A stretch of DNA of 64,000 nucleotides, taken from contig NZ_JALHBS010000032.1 of the NCBI RefSeq assembly GCF_024195285.1, forward strand, positions 1-64,000, in the 5' to 3' direction. The notes below the pieces were generated by a model. The model ran no database searches. It was not told the origin of the DNA and was given only the letters and a program-made list of their open reading frames with translations. A program made the translations under genes and the position numbers. This DNA comes from Aurantimonas marianensis. GTDB taxonomy: Bacteria > Pseudomonadota > Alphaproteobacteria > Rhizobiales > Rhizobiaceae. Below are positions 18,160-26,807 of the stretch, piece after piece. Every line of letters starts with the position of its first letter. Position 1 is the first letter of the stretch.

Positions 18160-18882
18160 ATGGTTGCCTTCCCCTCCCCGCTCGTGGCCGCCCGGCTTTT
18201 GCGTCGCTACAAGCGCTTTCTCGCCGACGTCCAGATCGATGGCGAGAGCGATCCGGTTACCGTCCACTGCCCGAACCCCGGTGCGATGCTGGGGCTCAAG
18301 GCGGAGGGATCGCGGGTCTGGCTGTCGCGCTCGGCCAATCCCGCCCGCAAGCTTCCCATGACGCTTGAGGTCGTCGAGGCTGACGGAACCCTCGTCGGCA
18401 TCAACACCGCCCTGCCGAATCGTCTCGCCGAGGAGGCCATCGCGTCGGGTCTCGTCCCGCCGCTGGCGGCATTCGGAGCGGCGCGGCGCGAAGTCAGATA
18501 CGGCCGCAATTCCCGCGTCGACCTCCTTTACACCGATTGTGAGGGACAGCCGGTCTATGTCGAGGTCAAGAATGTCCATCTGATGCGCGAACCGGGCCTC
18601 GCCGAATTTCCCGATTGCGTGACGACGCGCGGCGCCAAGCATCTCGTCGAACTTGGCGACCGCGTCGCGGCCGGCGAGCGGGCGATCATGCTTTACGTGG
18701 TGCAACGGGCGGACTGCGACCGCGTAGCCTTCGCCGCCGATCTTGATCCGGGCTACGCCGCCGCATTCGCCGTGGCCCGCGCGCGAGGGGTTGAAGCCCA
18801 TGCCGTTCGATGCGACATCAGCATAACAGCCATCCGTCCCGTGTCCGCCCTTCCGATCGTCGATACCGCGCCCCGACCATGA
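18160..18882 (+). CDS. sfsA: SfsA family DNA/RNA nuclease-like protein
   Basis: A 240-residue SfsA (sugar fermentation stimulation) protein. It has an N-terminal OB-fold-like DNA-binding part with [13 protein letters not shown] and HCPNPGAML, and a C-terminal PD-(D/E)XK-like nuclease fold with the RVDLL...VYVEVKNV signature (about 123-145) and [13 protein letters not shown]. The physiological role is unclear; E. coli SfsA was named for an effect on maltose genes. It overlaps map by four bases (ATGA) and starts the sfsA-map-radC run that recurs in alphaproteobacteria. Confidence 0.95.
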   Translation: MVAFPSPLVAARLLRRYKRFLADVQIDGESDPVTVHCPNPGAMLGLKAEGSRVWLSRSANPARKLPMTLEVVEADGTLVGINTALPNRLAEEAIASGLVPPLAAFGAARREVRYGRNSRVDLLYTDCEGQPVYVEVKNVHLMREPGLAEFPDCVTTRGAKHLVELGDRVAAGERAIMLYVVQRADCDRVAFAADLDPGYAAAFAVARARGVEAHAVRCDISITAIRPVSALPIVDTAPRP

Positions 18883-19730
18883 CCACTTATCTCGAAGCCG
18901 AACCGAACCCGACCCGCAATACCGGCGCGATCCGCCTGTATGACGCCCCGGCGTTCGAGGGAATGCGGCGCGCCTGCCAGCTCACCGCGCGCTGCCTGGA
19001 CGGCCTCGCCGCCATCGTCGAGCCGGGCGTGACCACCGAGACGATCAACCGCTACGTCGTGGACTTCGCGCTGGCCAACAACGCCTTTCCCGCGACGCTG
19101 AACTATCGCGGCTACGGCAAGAGCGTCTGCACCTCGATAAACCACGTGGTCTGCCACGGCATTCCCAACGACAAGCCGCTGAAGGAAGGCGACATCGTCA
19201 ATATCGACGTGACCTTCATCCTCAACGGATACCATGGCGATTCCTCGCGCATGTACCCGGTCGGCCGCATCAAGCGCGCCGCCGAGCGGTTGTGCGATAT
19301 CACCTATCGTTCGCTGCTGCTCGGTATCGAGGCCGTGCGCCCCGGCGGCCATACCGGCGACATCGGCGAGGCAATCCAGGCCTATGCCGAATCCGAGCGC
19401 TGTTCGGTCGTGCGCGATTTCTGCGGTCATGGCGTCGGCAAGCTGTTTCACGACGCGCCGAATATCCTGCACTACGGTCGGCGGGGCGAAGGATCGGAAA
19501 TGCGCCCCGGCATGGTCTTCACCATCGAGCCGATGATCAATATCGGCCGGCCGCATGTAAAGATCCTCTCCGACGGCTGGACCGCGGTCACCCGCGACCG
19601 CTCGCTTTCGGCCCAGTACGAACACACGGTCGGCGTGACCGAGACCGGCTGCGAGGTCTTCACCCTGTCGCCCGCCGGACTGGACACACCGGGGCTGACG
19701 GTCGAGCCGCTGGCCGGCGCGGCGGAGTAG
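18879..19730 (+). CDS. map: Type I methionine aminopeptidase
   Basis: A 283-residue methionine aminopeptidase that removes initiator methionine from nascent proteins. The pita-bread fold is complete, with the metal ligands in the [18 protein letters not shown] block (two aspartates), the [12 protein letters not shown] block (histidine), TIEPM (glutamate) and the QYEHTVGVT end (glutamate and histidine). The ATG at 18879 overlaps the sfsA stop; an upstream start in the same frame is rejected since it adds only Arg/Pro-rich residues inside sfsA. The C-terminus is some 10-20 residues longer than in E. coli Map, as in other alphaproteobacteria. Confidence 0.97.
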   Translation: MTTYLEAEPNPTRNTGAIRLYDAPAFEGMRRACQLTARCLDGLAAIVEPGVTTETINRYVVDFALANNAFPATLNYRGYGKSVCTSINHVVCHGIPNDKPLKEGDIVNIDVTFILNGYHGDSSRMYPVGRIKRAAERLCDITYRSLLLGIEAVRPGGHTGDIGEAIQAYAESERCSVVRDFCGHGVGKLFHDAPNILHYGRRGEGSEMRPGMVFTIEPMINIGRPHVKILSDGWTAVTRDRSLSAQYEHTVGVTETGCEVFTLSPAGLDTPGLTVEPLAGAAE

Positions 19731-19740
19731 CCGTCCGGTC

Positions 19741-20511
19741 ATGACGCCCTCCGGCTCCGACGACGAACCGGATTTTCCCGGCCTCGGCGAGACTCCTTCA
19801 CCGCGAATGCCGGCGGACGACAGACACACAAGGCCCGCGCCCAAGCACCATGACGGTCACCGCGATCGCCTGCGCGAACGCTTCAGCGACGCCGGTCCCA
19901 CGGCCCTGGCCGATTACGAACTGCTCGAACTGATCCTCTTTCGCACTATCCCCCGCCGCGACGTCAAGCCGATCGCCAAGGCGCTGATCGCCCGGTTCGG
20001 TTCGCTGGCGGAGGTCCTGAACGCGCCGCCGCGTCGGCTGATGGAGGTGCCAGGGGTCAAGGACGCCGTGGCGCTCGATATCGCCATCGTCGCGGCGGTC
20101 AACCAGCGAGCGATGCGCTCGGCGGTAAAGAGCCGTGAGGTGCTGTCCTCCTGGGCCGCGGTTCTCGACTATTGCAAGGCGGCGATGGCGTACGAGACGC
20201 GGGAACAATTCCGCATCCTGTTCCTCGACCGGAAGAACGCCCTGATCGCCGACGAAGTGCAAGGCACGGGCACCGTCGATCACACGCCGGTCTATCCGCG
20301 CGAGGTGGTCAAGCGGGCGCTCGAATTGTCGGCGACGGCGATCATCCTCGTTCACAACCATCCGTCCGGCGACCCAACACCGTCACGGGCCGACATCGAC
20401 ATGACCCGCACGATCGTCGAGACGGCAAAGCCCTTGGGCATCTCCGTGCACGACCACATCATCATCGGCAAGGCCGGCCATGCCAGCCTCAAGGGCCTGC
20501 GGCTGATCTGA
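19741..20511 (+). CDS. radC: RadC family JAB-domain protein
   Basis: A 256-residue RadC protein. An N-terminal helix-hairpin-helix region (about 55-110, [10 protein letters not shown] and LMEVPGVKD) precedes the MPN/JAB metalloprotease-like domain with the JAMM motif H205-N-H207-P-S-G...S215-x2-D218. The first 50 residues are polar and probably disordered. RadC was once linked to DNA repair, but that link is not supported in E. coli and the function is open; a DNA-processing role is only inferred. It sits 10 bp behind map and converges with usg after a 12 bp gap, leaving no room for a separate terminator. Confidence 0.94.
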   Translation: MTPSGSDDEPDFPGLGETPSPRMPADDRHTRPAPKHHDGHRDRLRERFSDAGPTALADYELLELILFRTIPRRDVKPIAKALIARFGSLAEVLNAPPRRLMEVPGVKDAVALDIAIVAAVNQRAMRSAVKSREVLSSWAAVLDYCKAAMAYETREQFRILFLDRKNALIADEVQGTGTVDHTPVYPREVVKRALELSATAIILVHNHPSGDPTPSRADIDMTRTIVETAKPLGISVHDHIIIGKAGHASLKGLRLI

Positions 20512-20523
20512 AGGGCTAGCCCC

Positions 20524-20805
20524 TCAATGCAGATATCCACCGTCCTTCACCAGCCGCAATTCGCGCGGCTGGATCAGGCCCGCATGCATGATCCGCACCG
20601 AGTGGATCGCCGCCTCGATCTCGCGTTCCCAGTGGTCGAGAAAACGCCGCAGCCGGGGATACTCAGGGGCCAGATCCTCGAACTGCCAGGCAAAGCTCTG
20701 CAGGAAGCTCGGATGGTCCGGCATCCGGTACAACACCTCAGCCGTGGTCAGTCCATAGCCCTGAAGCATCCGCTCGAATTGCGGATCGGCGGTCTTGATC
20801 GTCAT
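20524..20805 (-). CDS. usg: Usg family protein
   Basis: A 93-residue Usg-like protein, a small alphaproteobacterial family. Recognisable blocks are FERMLQGYGLTTAEVLYRMPDHP near the N-terminus, the FLDHWEREIEAAIHSV middle and an RELRLVKDGGYLH end. No signal peptide or membrane segment is seen. The name comes from a gene upstream of tryptophan-synthesis genes in Caulobacter; no biochemical role is known. Here it is a single leftward gene facing radC. The 192 bp upstream contains a short AT-rich patch that may hold its promoter. Confidence 0.9.
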   Translation of the reverse strand: MTIKTADPQFERMLQGYGLTTAEVLYRMPDHPSFLQSFAWQFEDLAPEYPRLRRFLDHWEREIEAAIHSVRIMHAGLIQPRELRLVKDGGYLH

Positions 20806-20997
20806 CGGCGCACCTTTTCGCTGCGCCGGCCGGACATCGGCCGGCAGAAGAAATGCTGCGACCTAATTGTTAATGATCTGTTACCGGGCGCCGAAGTTCA
20901 AGCGCGTACAGTGCCTTCCGCGTCACAGGACTCGTCACTTTCCCGGGATTGTTCACCTCGGCCGCGGGGCGCCGACGCCAATCAGAGGGTACGCGCC

Positions 20998-21777
20998 TCA
21001 GAACACGCCGGGAAATGCGCCGCCGTCGATCAGGAGGCTCTGGCCGGTGATGTAGCCCGAACGCGCCGAGCACAGGAACGCGCAGGCTTTGCCGAACTCG
21101 TCCGGCTCGCCGAAGCGCCCGGCCGGAATGCCGGCGGCCCGGTCGGCGCGGATCTCGTCGAGACTGCGGCTTTCGCGTTTCTGGGCGGCCTCGAAATTGG
21201 AGCGCAGGCGGTCGGTATCGAAGGCGCCGGGCAACAGGCAATTGATCGTGACGTTCCGTCCGGCGACGGTACGGGCGACACCGGCGAGAAAACCGGTCAG
21301 TCCGGCGCGGGCGCCGCTGGACAGGTCGAGGCCCGCGATCGGCCCTTTGACCGAGCTGGAGGTGATGTTGACGATCCGCCCGAAGCGGCGTTCGACCATG
21401 CCGTCGATGACACGCTGCACCATCTCGATAGGCGCGATCATGTTGCCGGTGACGCCAGCCATGAGGTCGTCGCGGCCGAGCGCGCGAAAATCGCGAAGCG
21501 GTGGGCCGCCATTGTTGTTGACCAGAATATCCACCTGCGGCACTGCGCCGACGAGCCGGGCCTGGCCTTCCGCCGTCGCCACGTCGGCGACGACGGGAAT
21601 GATCTCGGCGCCGGTCTCTCCTGCGATCGCTTCAGCCGTCGCGCGCAAGACCTCCTCGTCGCGACCGTTGAGCACCACCGTGCAACCGGCCCGCGCCAGC
21701 TCGGTGGCGCAGCCGCGCCCCAGTCCCCGGCTCGATGCGCAGACGATCGCGAATTTTCCCGTCAGCCCCAGATCCAT
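20998..21777 (-). CDS. SDR-family oxidoreductase with atypical active site
   Basis: A 259-residue short-chain dehydrogenase/reductase fold protein. The nucleotide site is ASSRGLGRG (14-22, in place of TGxxxGIG) and NNNGG (87-91) corresponds to NNAG. The catalytic YxxxK is not found: by alignment with FabG-type proteins residues 153-157 read SSGAR, so Tyr is Ser and Lys is Arg, although the S140-S142 region is kept. This form occurs in a subgroup of proteobacterial SDRs, so it is not a sequencing accident. It may bind NAD(P)H with a different chemistry. The start at 21777 (MDLGLTGKFAIV) is at the fold. It follows the MPT-binding fusion gene by 61 bp and may share its transcript. Confidence 0.88.
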   Translation of the reverse strand: MDLGLTGKFAIVCASSRGLGRGCATELARAGCTVVLNGRDEEVLRATAEAIAGETGAEIIPVVADVATAEGQARLVGAVPQVDILVNNNGGPPLRDFRALGRDDLMAGVTGNMIAPIEMVQRVIDGMVERRFGRIVNITSSSVKGPIAGLDLSSGARAGLTGFLAGVARTVAGRNVTINCLLPGAFDTDRLRSNFEAAQKRESRSLDEIRADRAAGIPAGRFGEPDEFGKACAFLCSARSGYITGQSLLIDGGAFPGVF

Positions 21778-21838
21778 GTCGTCTTCCCTCTTGCGCCACA
21801 GCCGCTGGACGGCTTGAACGATCCCGATTCCCGGCCAA

Positions 21839-23494
21839 TTACTTAGCCGGCTTTGATGAGTCACTTCGCCGCGACATATTACGGTGTTCGCGCGCAATCG
21901 TGCCGCCGGCCGCGCGCACCGCATCCTGGGTATCGACGTCGACGCTCGCGGCGGCGCCGATCTCGACCTCAACCACGGCGTCGGGATGGTCGGCGATTAT
22001 GCCCTGCGCCCCGACATCGCCCGAAAGCGCCATGATTTCGGGACGATAGACCGTCGAGACCACGACCGGATTGCGCCGCCGGCCGCGATCGAAGGCCGCC
22101 GCGATCGACCCGGCGCCGGACGGTACGAAGGCAGCGATGAGCCGATCGAGATCCGCCGGCGTCAGGAACGGCTGGTCGGCCAGCATGACAAGGATGCCGT
22201 CGGCTCCGGACGAGGCCGCGAACCCGGCCTTGAGCGACGTCGAGAGCCCGTCGGCGAAGGCAGGATTCTCGACGATTTCGATGGCGAGGCCACCCAGTGC
22301 GCCAACAATCTCTTCCCGCATATGCCCGACGACCACCCGCACATGCCCGGCTCGCTTCGCCGCCAGCGCGGTCTCGGTCGAGCGCCGGATCAGCGGGACG
22401 CCCGCGAAGGTGGACAGCAGCTTGTTCGGCCCGCCCATGCGGCTCGACCGGCCGGCGGCGAGAATGACGATATCGACAACCGGCTCCTCCGGCGCGCCTT
22501 CCGCCTCACGCGGCTGCGGCCGCGAGGCGATCTCCATCAAGAGTCCGCCGACGCCCATCTTCCGGATGTCGTCGCCGGAGACCGGAAGATCGGCGAGCAA
22601 TCGATCGAGCACCCAGTCGAAGCCGTTTTCCTTGGGGCTGCGCGCGCAGCCGGGCGCCCCGAGCGCCGGCCGTCCGTCCAAAGTGCCGAGTAGCAAGAGA
22701 TTGCCGGGGTCCACCGGCATGCCGAGATGGTCAATCCGGCCGCCCGCCGTGGCGATTGCAGCCGGGATAACGTCGCCACCGTCGATCACCGCCGAGGCAC
22801 CGAAAATCAGCGTCAGATCCGCCGCCTCGCGGCGGCGCAGGGCATCGGTCAGGGCGCCCACCTCATGGGCGCAGCGGATCTCGCTGACGATGGTCGAGCG
22901 GGAGGCCGACAGCCGCGTTTCGGTGACGGCTCGGGTCTTGTCGAGAACGCTCGGCTTGACGCCAGGAAGTTCCGTCTGGATCAGCACGACGCGCTTCGGC
23001 GAAAACGGCGCGAGCCGAAGCACGGCATTGCGCGAACAGAGCCGCACGGCCACCTCTACCGCCGCGCCGGAAACGGCAAGCGGGATGATCTTCACCGTCG
23101 CCACCATCCGCCCAGCCTCGACGGGGGCGTATTCGCCGAGCGTCGCGAGGGTCACGCCGGGGTCGATGGCGTTGAGCGCGTCGATGGCGGCGCGGTCCGG
23201 CAGGAACAACCCCGCCGTTTCCGCAAAGAGATTGACGCGGCCGGTTCCGGCCTCGCCCGCTCGAATTCCCGCCCGGCCGAGCGCGGCACCGATCGCCGCC
23301 GCCGCCTGATCCTCGGTCAGGTCGCCCGGTTCGAGACGCGCGGCAGTGACAAGCTCGATACCGGTCTCGCGAAGCGCGGCGATGTCCGCCGGCGAGAGCC
23401 GCGTCCCCTTCTTCAGCCGGCGCTTGCCGAGCTTTTGGGAGTGCGCCAGGATCGTACCCTCCGCCTCCCCGATCGGTATGTCGCCGAAGATCAT
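21839..23494 (-). CDS. Molybdopterin-binding / MobA-like nucleotidyltransferase fusion
   Basis: A 551-residue two-domain protein. The N-terminal part (to about residue 330) resembles a MoeA/CinA-type molybdopterin-binding protein (EVAVRLCSRNAVLRLAP and the FGASAVIDGGDVIPAAI segment). The C-terminal part (about 340-540) is a MobA/MocA-type nucleotidyltransferase with LAAGRSSRMGGPNKLL (345-360) and ADQPFLTP. Such proteins are thought to attach a nucleotide (CMP in the MocA class) to molybdopterin, making the cofactor form used by xanthine-oxidase-family enzymes. It overlaps the xdhC-like gene by four bases (ATGA), supporting joint function in molybdoenzyme maturation. CTP versus GTP preference is inferred from context. 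Confidence 0.9.
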   Translation of the reverse strand: MIFGDIPIGEAEGTILAHSQKLGKRRLKKGTRLSPADIAALRETGIELVTAARLEPGDLTEDQAAAAIGAALGRAGIRAGEAGTGRVNLFAETAGLFLPDRAAIDALNAIDPGVTLATLGEYAPVEAGRMVATVKIIPLAVSGAAVEVAVRLCSRNAVLRLAPFSPKRVVLIQTELPGVKPSVLDKTRAVTETRLSASRSTIVSEIRCAHEVGALTDALRRREAADLTLIFGASAVIDGGDVIPAAIATAGGRIDHLGMPVDPGNLLLLGTLDGRPALGAPGCARSPKENGFDWVLDRLLADLPVSGDDIRKMGVGGLLMEIASRPQPREAEGAPEEPVVDIVILAAGRSSRMGGPNKLLSTFAGVPLIRRSTETALAAKRAGHVRVVVGHMREEIVGALGGLAIEIVENPAFADGLSTSLKAGFAASSGADGILVMLADQPFLTPADLDRLIAAFVPSGAGSIAAAFDRGRRRNPVVVSTVYRPEIMALSGDVGAQGIIADHPDAVVEVEIGAAASVDVDTQDAVRAAGGTIAREHRNMSRRSDSSKPAK

Positions 23495-24210
23495 GCGGCC
23501 TCGGTCTCGCCCCGGCGCTCGGCGAACATCTTGCGCTTGCGGAACGCCTCGATGACCGACGCGAGAATCGCGACGGCGATCTCGCCGGGCGTCGCGGCGC
23601 CGATATCGGCGCCGATCGGCGCTTCGATGCGGTCCATCGCCTGGGCGGAAATCCCGGCTTCGGTCAGTCGCTCGATCCGCCGCGCATGGGTCTTCCGGCT
23701 GCCCAGCGCGCCGATGTAGAAACAGCCGGCTTTCAGCCCTTCAACGAGCGGATAGTCGTCGATCTTCGGATCGTGGGTGATGACGCAGAGTGCGGTGTAG
23801 GCATCGAGTGGCCGGGGCTTCAACGCCGCCTCCGGCCATTCGGCCAAGAGTTCGACGTCCGGAAAACGCTCCTTTGTGGCGAACGCCGTTCGCGGATCGA
23901 TGATCTCGATATCGTATCCGGCCAGTTTCGCCATCGGGCCGAGCGCCTGGCTGATATGGACGGCGCCGACGACCACGAGACGGGCCGGCGGCAGATGGGC
24001 GTTGAGGAAGACCTCGCCGTGATCGGTCTCGATGATCCCGGACTTACCGGAGCGGATTACCCGCCCGATCGGCTCGGCCAGCGGATCGCCCCCGGCCTCG
24101 GCCTCGCGCACGAGCCGCTGGGTGCCGCTCGCCAGATCGGTGACCACGACCGCCGCCCGACGCGCGGCGCGCTCGACGTTCAGGTCGGCCAGAAGCGCGC
24201 GGTCCATCAA
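23491..24210 (-). CDS. XdhC-family protein, Rossmann-domain half
   Basis: A 239-residue XdhC-type accessory protein. The C-terminal XdhC Rossmann region is clear (LVVVGAVHISQALGPMAKLAGYDIEIIDPR split into the usual beta-alpha-beta, then THDPKIDDYPL and YIGALGSRKTHARR). The N-terminal CoxI-type domain is reduced; a separate small gene just upstream supplies it. XdhC proteins bind the molybdenum cofactor, protect or sulfurate it, and deliver it to xanthine-oxidase-family enzymes. It overlaps both neighbours by four bases (ATGA at 24207-24210 and at 23491-23494), a strong sign of coupled translation. Confidence 0.93.
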   Translation of the reverse strand: MMDRALLADLNVERAARRAAVVVTDLASGTQRLVREAEAGGDPLAEPIGRVIRSGKSGIIETDHGEVFLNAHLPPARLVVVGAVHISQALGPMAKLAGYDIEIIDPRTAFATKERFPDVELLAEWPEAALKPRPLDAYTALCVITHDPKIDDYPLVEGLKAGCFYIGALGSRKTHARRIERLTEAGISAQAMDRIEAPIGADIGAATPGEIAVAILASVIEAFRKRKMFAERRGETEAA

Positions 24211-24536
24211 TTCACCCGTTCGACATAGACGCGAATGCGCCCGCCGCAGGACAGGCCCACCCGCCAGGCGGTCTCGTCGGCAACCCCGAATTCGAGCATG
24301 CGCGGCTCGCCGGCCTCGATCACGTCGACCGCCTCGGTAACCACAGCCCCTTCGACGCAGCCGCCGGAGACCGAGCCCTCGAAATTGCCGTCAGCGTCGA
24401 TGACCAACTGGCTGCCCGTCGGCCGGGGCGCCGAGCCCCAGGTTTCCACGACGGTGGCGAGGGCGAGACTGCGCCCCTCGCCGGCCCAAGTCTCGGCGGT
24501 CTTCAAGACATCGAACTCATGGATTGTGTCGGACAT
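24207..24536 (-). CDS. XdhC/CoxI-type small protein (N-terminal domain)
   Basis: A 109-residue protein consisting only of the XdhC_CoxI domain, with the signature GSAPRPTGSQLVI and GSVSGGCVEGAV (about residues 35-65), and a further GLSCGG near the C-terminus. In full-length XdhC this domain precedes the Rossmann half; here the two are separate genes, overlapping by four bases. The start at 24536 (MSDTIHEFDVL) is preferred; the preceding codons in this frame reach into the gap behind the CoxE-type gene. The two cysteines (C in GGC and SCGG) may help bind the cofactor, by analogy with XdhC. Function: delivery of molybdenum cofactor to a hydroxylase encoded elsewhere. Confidence 0.92.
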   Translation of the reverse strand: MSDTIHEFDVLKTAETWAGEGRSLALATVVETWGSAPRPTGSQLVIDADGNFEGSVSGGCVEGAVVTEAVDVIEAGEPRMLEFGVADETAWRVGLSCGGRIRVYVERVN

Positions 24537-24596
24537 TTTCAAGCCTCCCGCGCGGCGTACGACGCCGCAGCCCTGTACCATCCAATCAACGCCGCG

Positions 24597-25856
24597 CTAC
24601 GCCGCGATTGCGCGATCGGCGGCCTCCATCCACCAGCGCGGCTCGGTCTCCCGGCCCCCGCCGCCCGAGAGCGCCTCGCAGAGCGCGCTCATCGCCTCCA
24701 GCGAATGCACCGAGCGGAACTCGTCCACATGCGGCAGCATGGCCCGAACGCCCTTGGCGCGCGCGGAAAATCCGTCAAAACGCAACAGCGGGTTCAGCCA
24801 GATCAGCCGTCTGCAGGATTTATGCAGCCGCTCCATCTGTTTCGAGAGTTCGTCAACGGAATCGCGCTCCAGCCCGTCGGTGATCAGGATCACCACCGCG
24901 CCCTGGGTCAGCACCCGGCGCGACCAGGTCAGGTTGAAGCGCGCCAAGGATTCGCCGATGCGGGTCCCACCGGACCAGTCCTTCACCGCGCCGGCGCAGT
25001 CGGTGAGCGCCTCGTCGGGGTCCTTGTGGCGCATCTGCCGAGTGACGTTGGTCAACCGCGTGCCGAACAAAAACGTATGCACCCGGCGCCGCTGCTCGGT
25101 CAGGGCATGGATGAAGTGCAGAAAGACTCGGGTGTACTGGCTCATCGAGCCGGAGATGTCGGCGAGGACGACCAGCGGCGGGTGAATCTCGCGGCGCGAA
25201 CGGAATTTCGGCAAAACGAGATCGCCGCCGGTCCGCATCGAGGCTCGCATCATCGCTCTCGGGTCGATTCGATCGCCGCGCGGATCGGAGCGAAACCGGC
25301 GGGTCGCGATCCAGTCCGCCGGCAGCCGCAACGCGGCGATGGCCTGCTTGGCGTCCTCGATCTCGCGCGCCGACATCTGGGCGAAATCCTTCTGGCGCAA
25401 CACCTCGTTGCCCGAGACCGTCAGACTGGCGTCGATCTCGACCTCCGGTCTTTCCTGCTTGGTGATCCGGTCGCCAGCTCCCTCGAACATCGCTTCGGCG
25501 GCACGGTCCTCGCCGGCCCGCTTCTTCTGCGAATCGGATTGGCGCGGCGGGGCCTTGGGCGAGAACATGGCGATCATCTTCTCGATCAACTCGCGCGAAC
25601 GCCAGAACAGCCGGAAGGCCTCCGCGAAGACGGCATCGTCCTCGTGGCGGGTAATCAGCACCGCATGCAATGTCCAGTAGAAATCGTCGCGACTGCTCAG
25701 CCCGGCCGCCTTGACCGCCGCGATCGCGTCGAGCGTCGCCGAGGGGCCAATTTTCAGCCCTGCCTTACGCAACGCGCGAGCGAAATAGGCAATGTTGTCG
25801 GCGAGCTTGCCGTCCGGATCGGCCGCCGTATACGGCATATCGGCGGCGGCGTTCAT
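24597..25856 (-). CDS. CoxE-type VWA-domain protein
   Basis: A 419-residue VWA protein of the CoxE family. The metal-ion-dependent adhesion site DISGSMS (233-239) lies in the C-terminal VWA domain; the long N-terminal region (1-220) is helical with a charged linker near 105-135. CoxE works with a MoxR-type ATPase (CoxD) to mature the molybdenum-copper centre of aerobic CO dehydrogenase in Oligotropha; homologous pairs act on other metalloenzymes. The ATG at 25856 overlaps the stop of the ATPase gene by four bases (ATGA). The gene is complete. Which enzyme it serves is not shown here. Confidence 0.92.
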   Translation of the reverse strand: MNAAADMPYTAADPDGKLADNIAYFARALRKAGLKIGPSATLDAIAAVKAAGLSSRDDFYWTLHAVLITRHEDDAVFAEAFRLFWRSRELIEKMIAMFSPKAPPRQSDSQKKRAGEDRAAEAMFEGAGDRITKQERPEVEIDASLTVSGNEVLRQKDFAQMSAREIEDAKQAIAALRLPADWIATRRFRSDPRGDRIDPRAMMRASMRTGGDLVLPKFRSRREIHPPLVVLADISGSMSQYTRVFLHFIHALTEQRRRVHTFLFGTRLTNVTRQMRHKDPDEALTDCAGAVKDWSGGTRIGESLARFNLTWSRRVLTQGAVVILITDGLERDSVDELSKQMERLHKSCRRLIWLNPLLRFDGFSARAKGVRAMLPHVDEFRSVHSLEAMSALCEALSGGGGRETEPRWWMEAADRAIAA

Positions 25857-26770
25857 GATGCCCTGGCCAGGTCGCGCTTCACCTCGGCGAGGATCTCGCG
25901 GCTCTCACCCCGCTCCATGCGCTGAATATCGTCCTGATATTTCAATAAAACCCCCAGCGTATCGGAGACATGCGCGGGGTCGAGAGCGACAGCGTTGAGT
26001 TCGGTCAGGGCGTTCGCCCAGTCGATGGTCTCGGCGACACCCGGCGCCTTGAAGAGGTCAATCTGGCGCAGCCGCTGTACGAAGGCAACGAGTTCGGCCG
26101 CCAGCTCGGCATTGGCGTTCGGCGCCTTGCGGCGCACGATCTGAAGTTCGCGGTCGGCGGCGGGATAGTCCACCCAATGATAAAGGCAGCGCCGCTTCAA
26201 CGCGTCATGGATTTCCCGGGTACGGTTGGTCGTGATGATGACGATCGGCGGCTCGGCGGCCCGAATGGTCCCGAGTTCCGGGATGGTGACCTGGTTGTCG
26301 GAGAGTATCTCCAGCAAGAACGCCTCGAAGGCTTCGTCGGTGCGGTCGAGTTCGTCGATCAGGAGCACCGGCGCATATCCGGGCTCGCCTTCCAGCGCCT
26401 GCAGAATCGGTCGGCGGATCAGGAAGCGCTCCGAAAAGATATCCGAGCGCATGGCGTCTTTGGACGTGTCGCCGGAGGCCTCGCGCAGCCGGATCTCGAT
26501 CATCTGCGCGGCGTAGTTCCATTCGTAGAGCGCCGAGGAGATATCGAGCCCCTCGTAGCACTGGAGCCGAATCAGCGGCCGACCCAGCGCCGCGGCCAGC
26601 ACCTTGGCGATCTCGGTCTTGCCGACGCCGGCCTCGCCTTCCAGAAACAGCGGCCGCCCCATCTTCAGCGACAGAAACAGGACGGTCGCGAGCGACCGGT
26701 CAGCCAGGTAGTTCTGTCCTTCGAGCAGCGCTTCGGTCTCGTCGATCGATGCCGGCAGTTTCGATGTCAC
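25853..26770 (-). CDS. MoxR/CoxD-type AAA+ ATPase
   Basis: A 305-residue AAA+ ATPase of the MoxR family. Walker A is GEAGVGKTE (45-53), Walker B is VLLIDELDR (135-143), and the sensor I TTNRTREIHDALKRR is present. MoxR ATPases act as chaperones with VWA partners to insert metal cofactors. The start is taken as GTG at 26770 (MTSKLPASID...), with AAGGGG upstream; an ATG further upstream would run into the flavin-reductase gene. The protein overlaps the CoxE-type gene by four bases. It resembles the oxidation of Oligotropha CoxD, whose ATPase is needed for CO-dehydrogenase cluster assembly. Confidence 0.92.
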   Translation of the reverse strand: MTSKLPASIDETEALLEGQNYLADRSLATVLFLSLKMGRPLFLEGEAGVGKTEIAKVLAAALGRPLIRLQCYEGLDISSALYEWNYAAQMIEIRLREASGDTSKDAMRSDIFSERFLIRRPILQALEGEPGYAPVLLIDELDRTDEAFEAFLLEILSDNQVTIPELGTIRAAEPPIVIITTNRTREIHDALKRRCLYHWVDYPAADRELQIVRRKAPNANAELAAELVAFVQRLRQIDLFKAPGVAETIDWANALTELNAVALDPAHVSDTLGVLLKYQDDIQRMERGESREILAEVKRDLARAS

Positions 26771-26807
26771 GGACACCCCTTCCCTGAAACGCTGCGGTGC
26801 CTGTAGC

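Noticed and set aside
24519-25925. A 468-residue rightward frame antisense to the CoxE-type gene
   Set aside because: The CoxE-type protein has an intact MIDAS motif and tightly overlapping neighbours; the opposite frame has no start signals.
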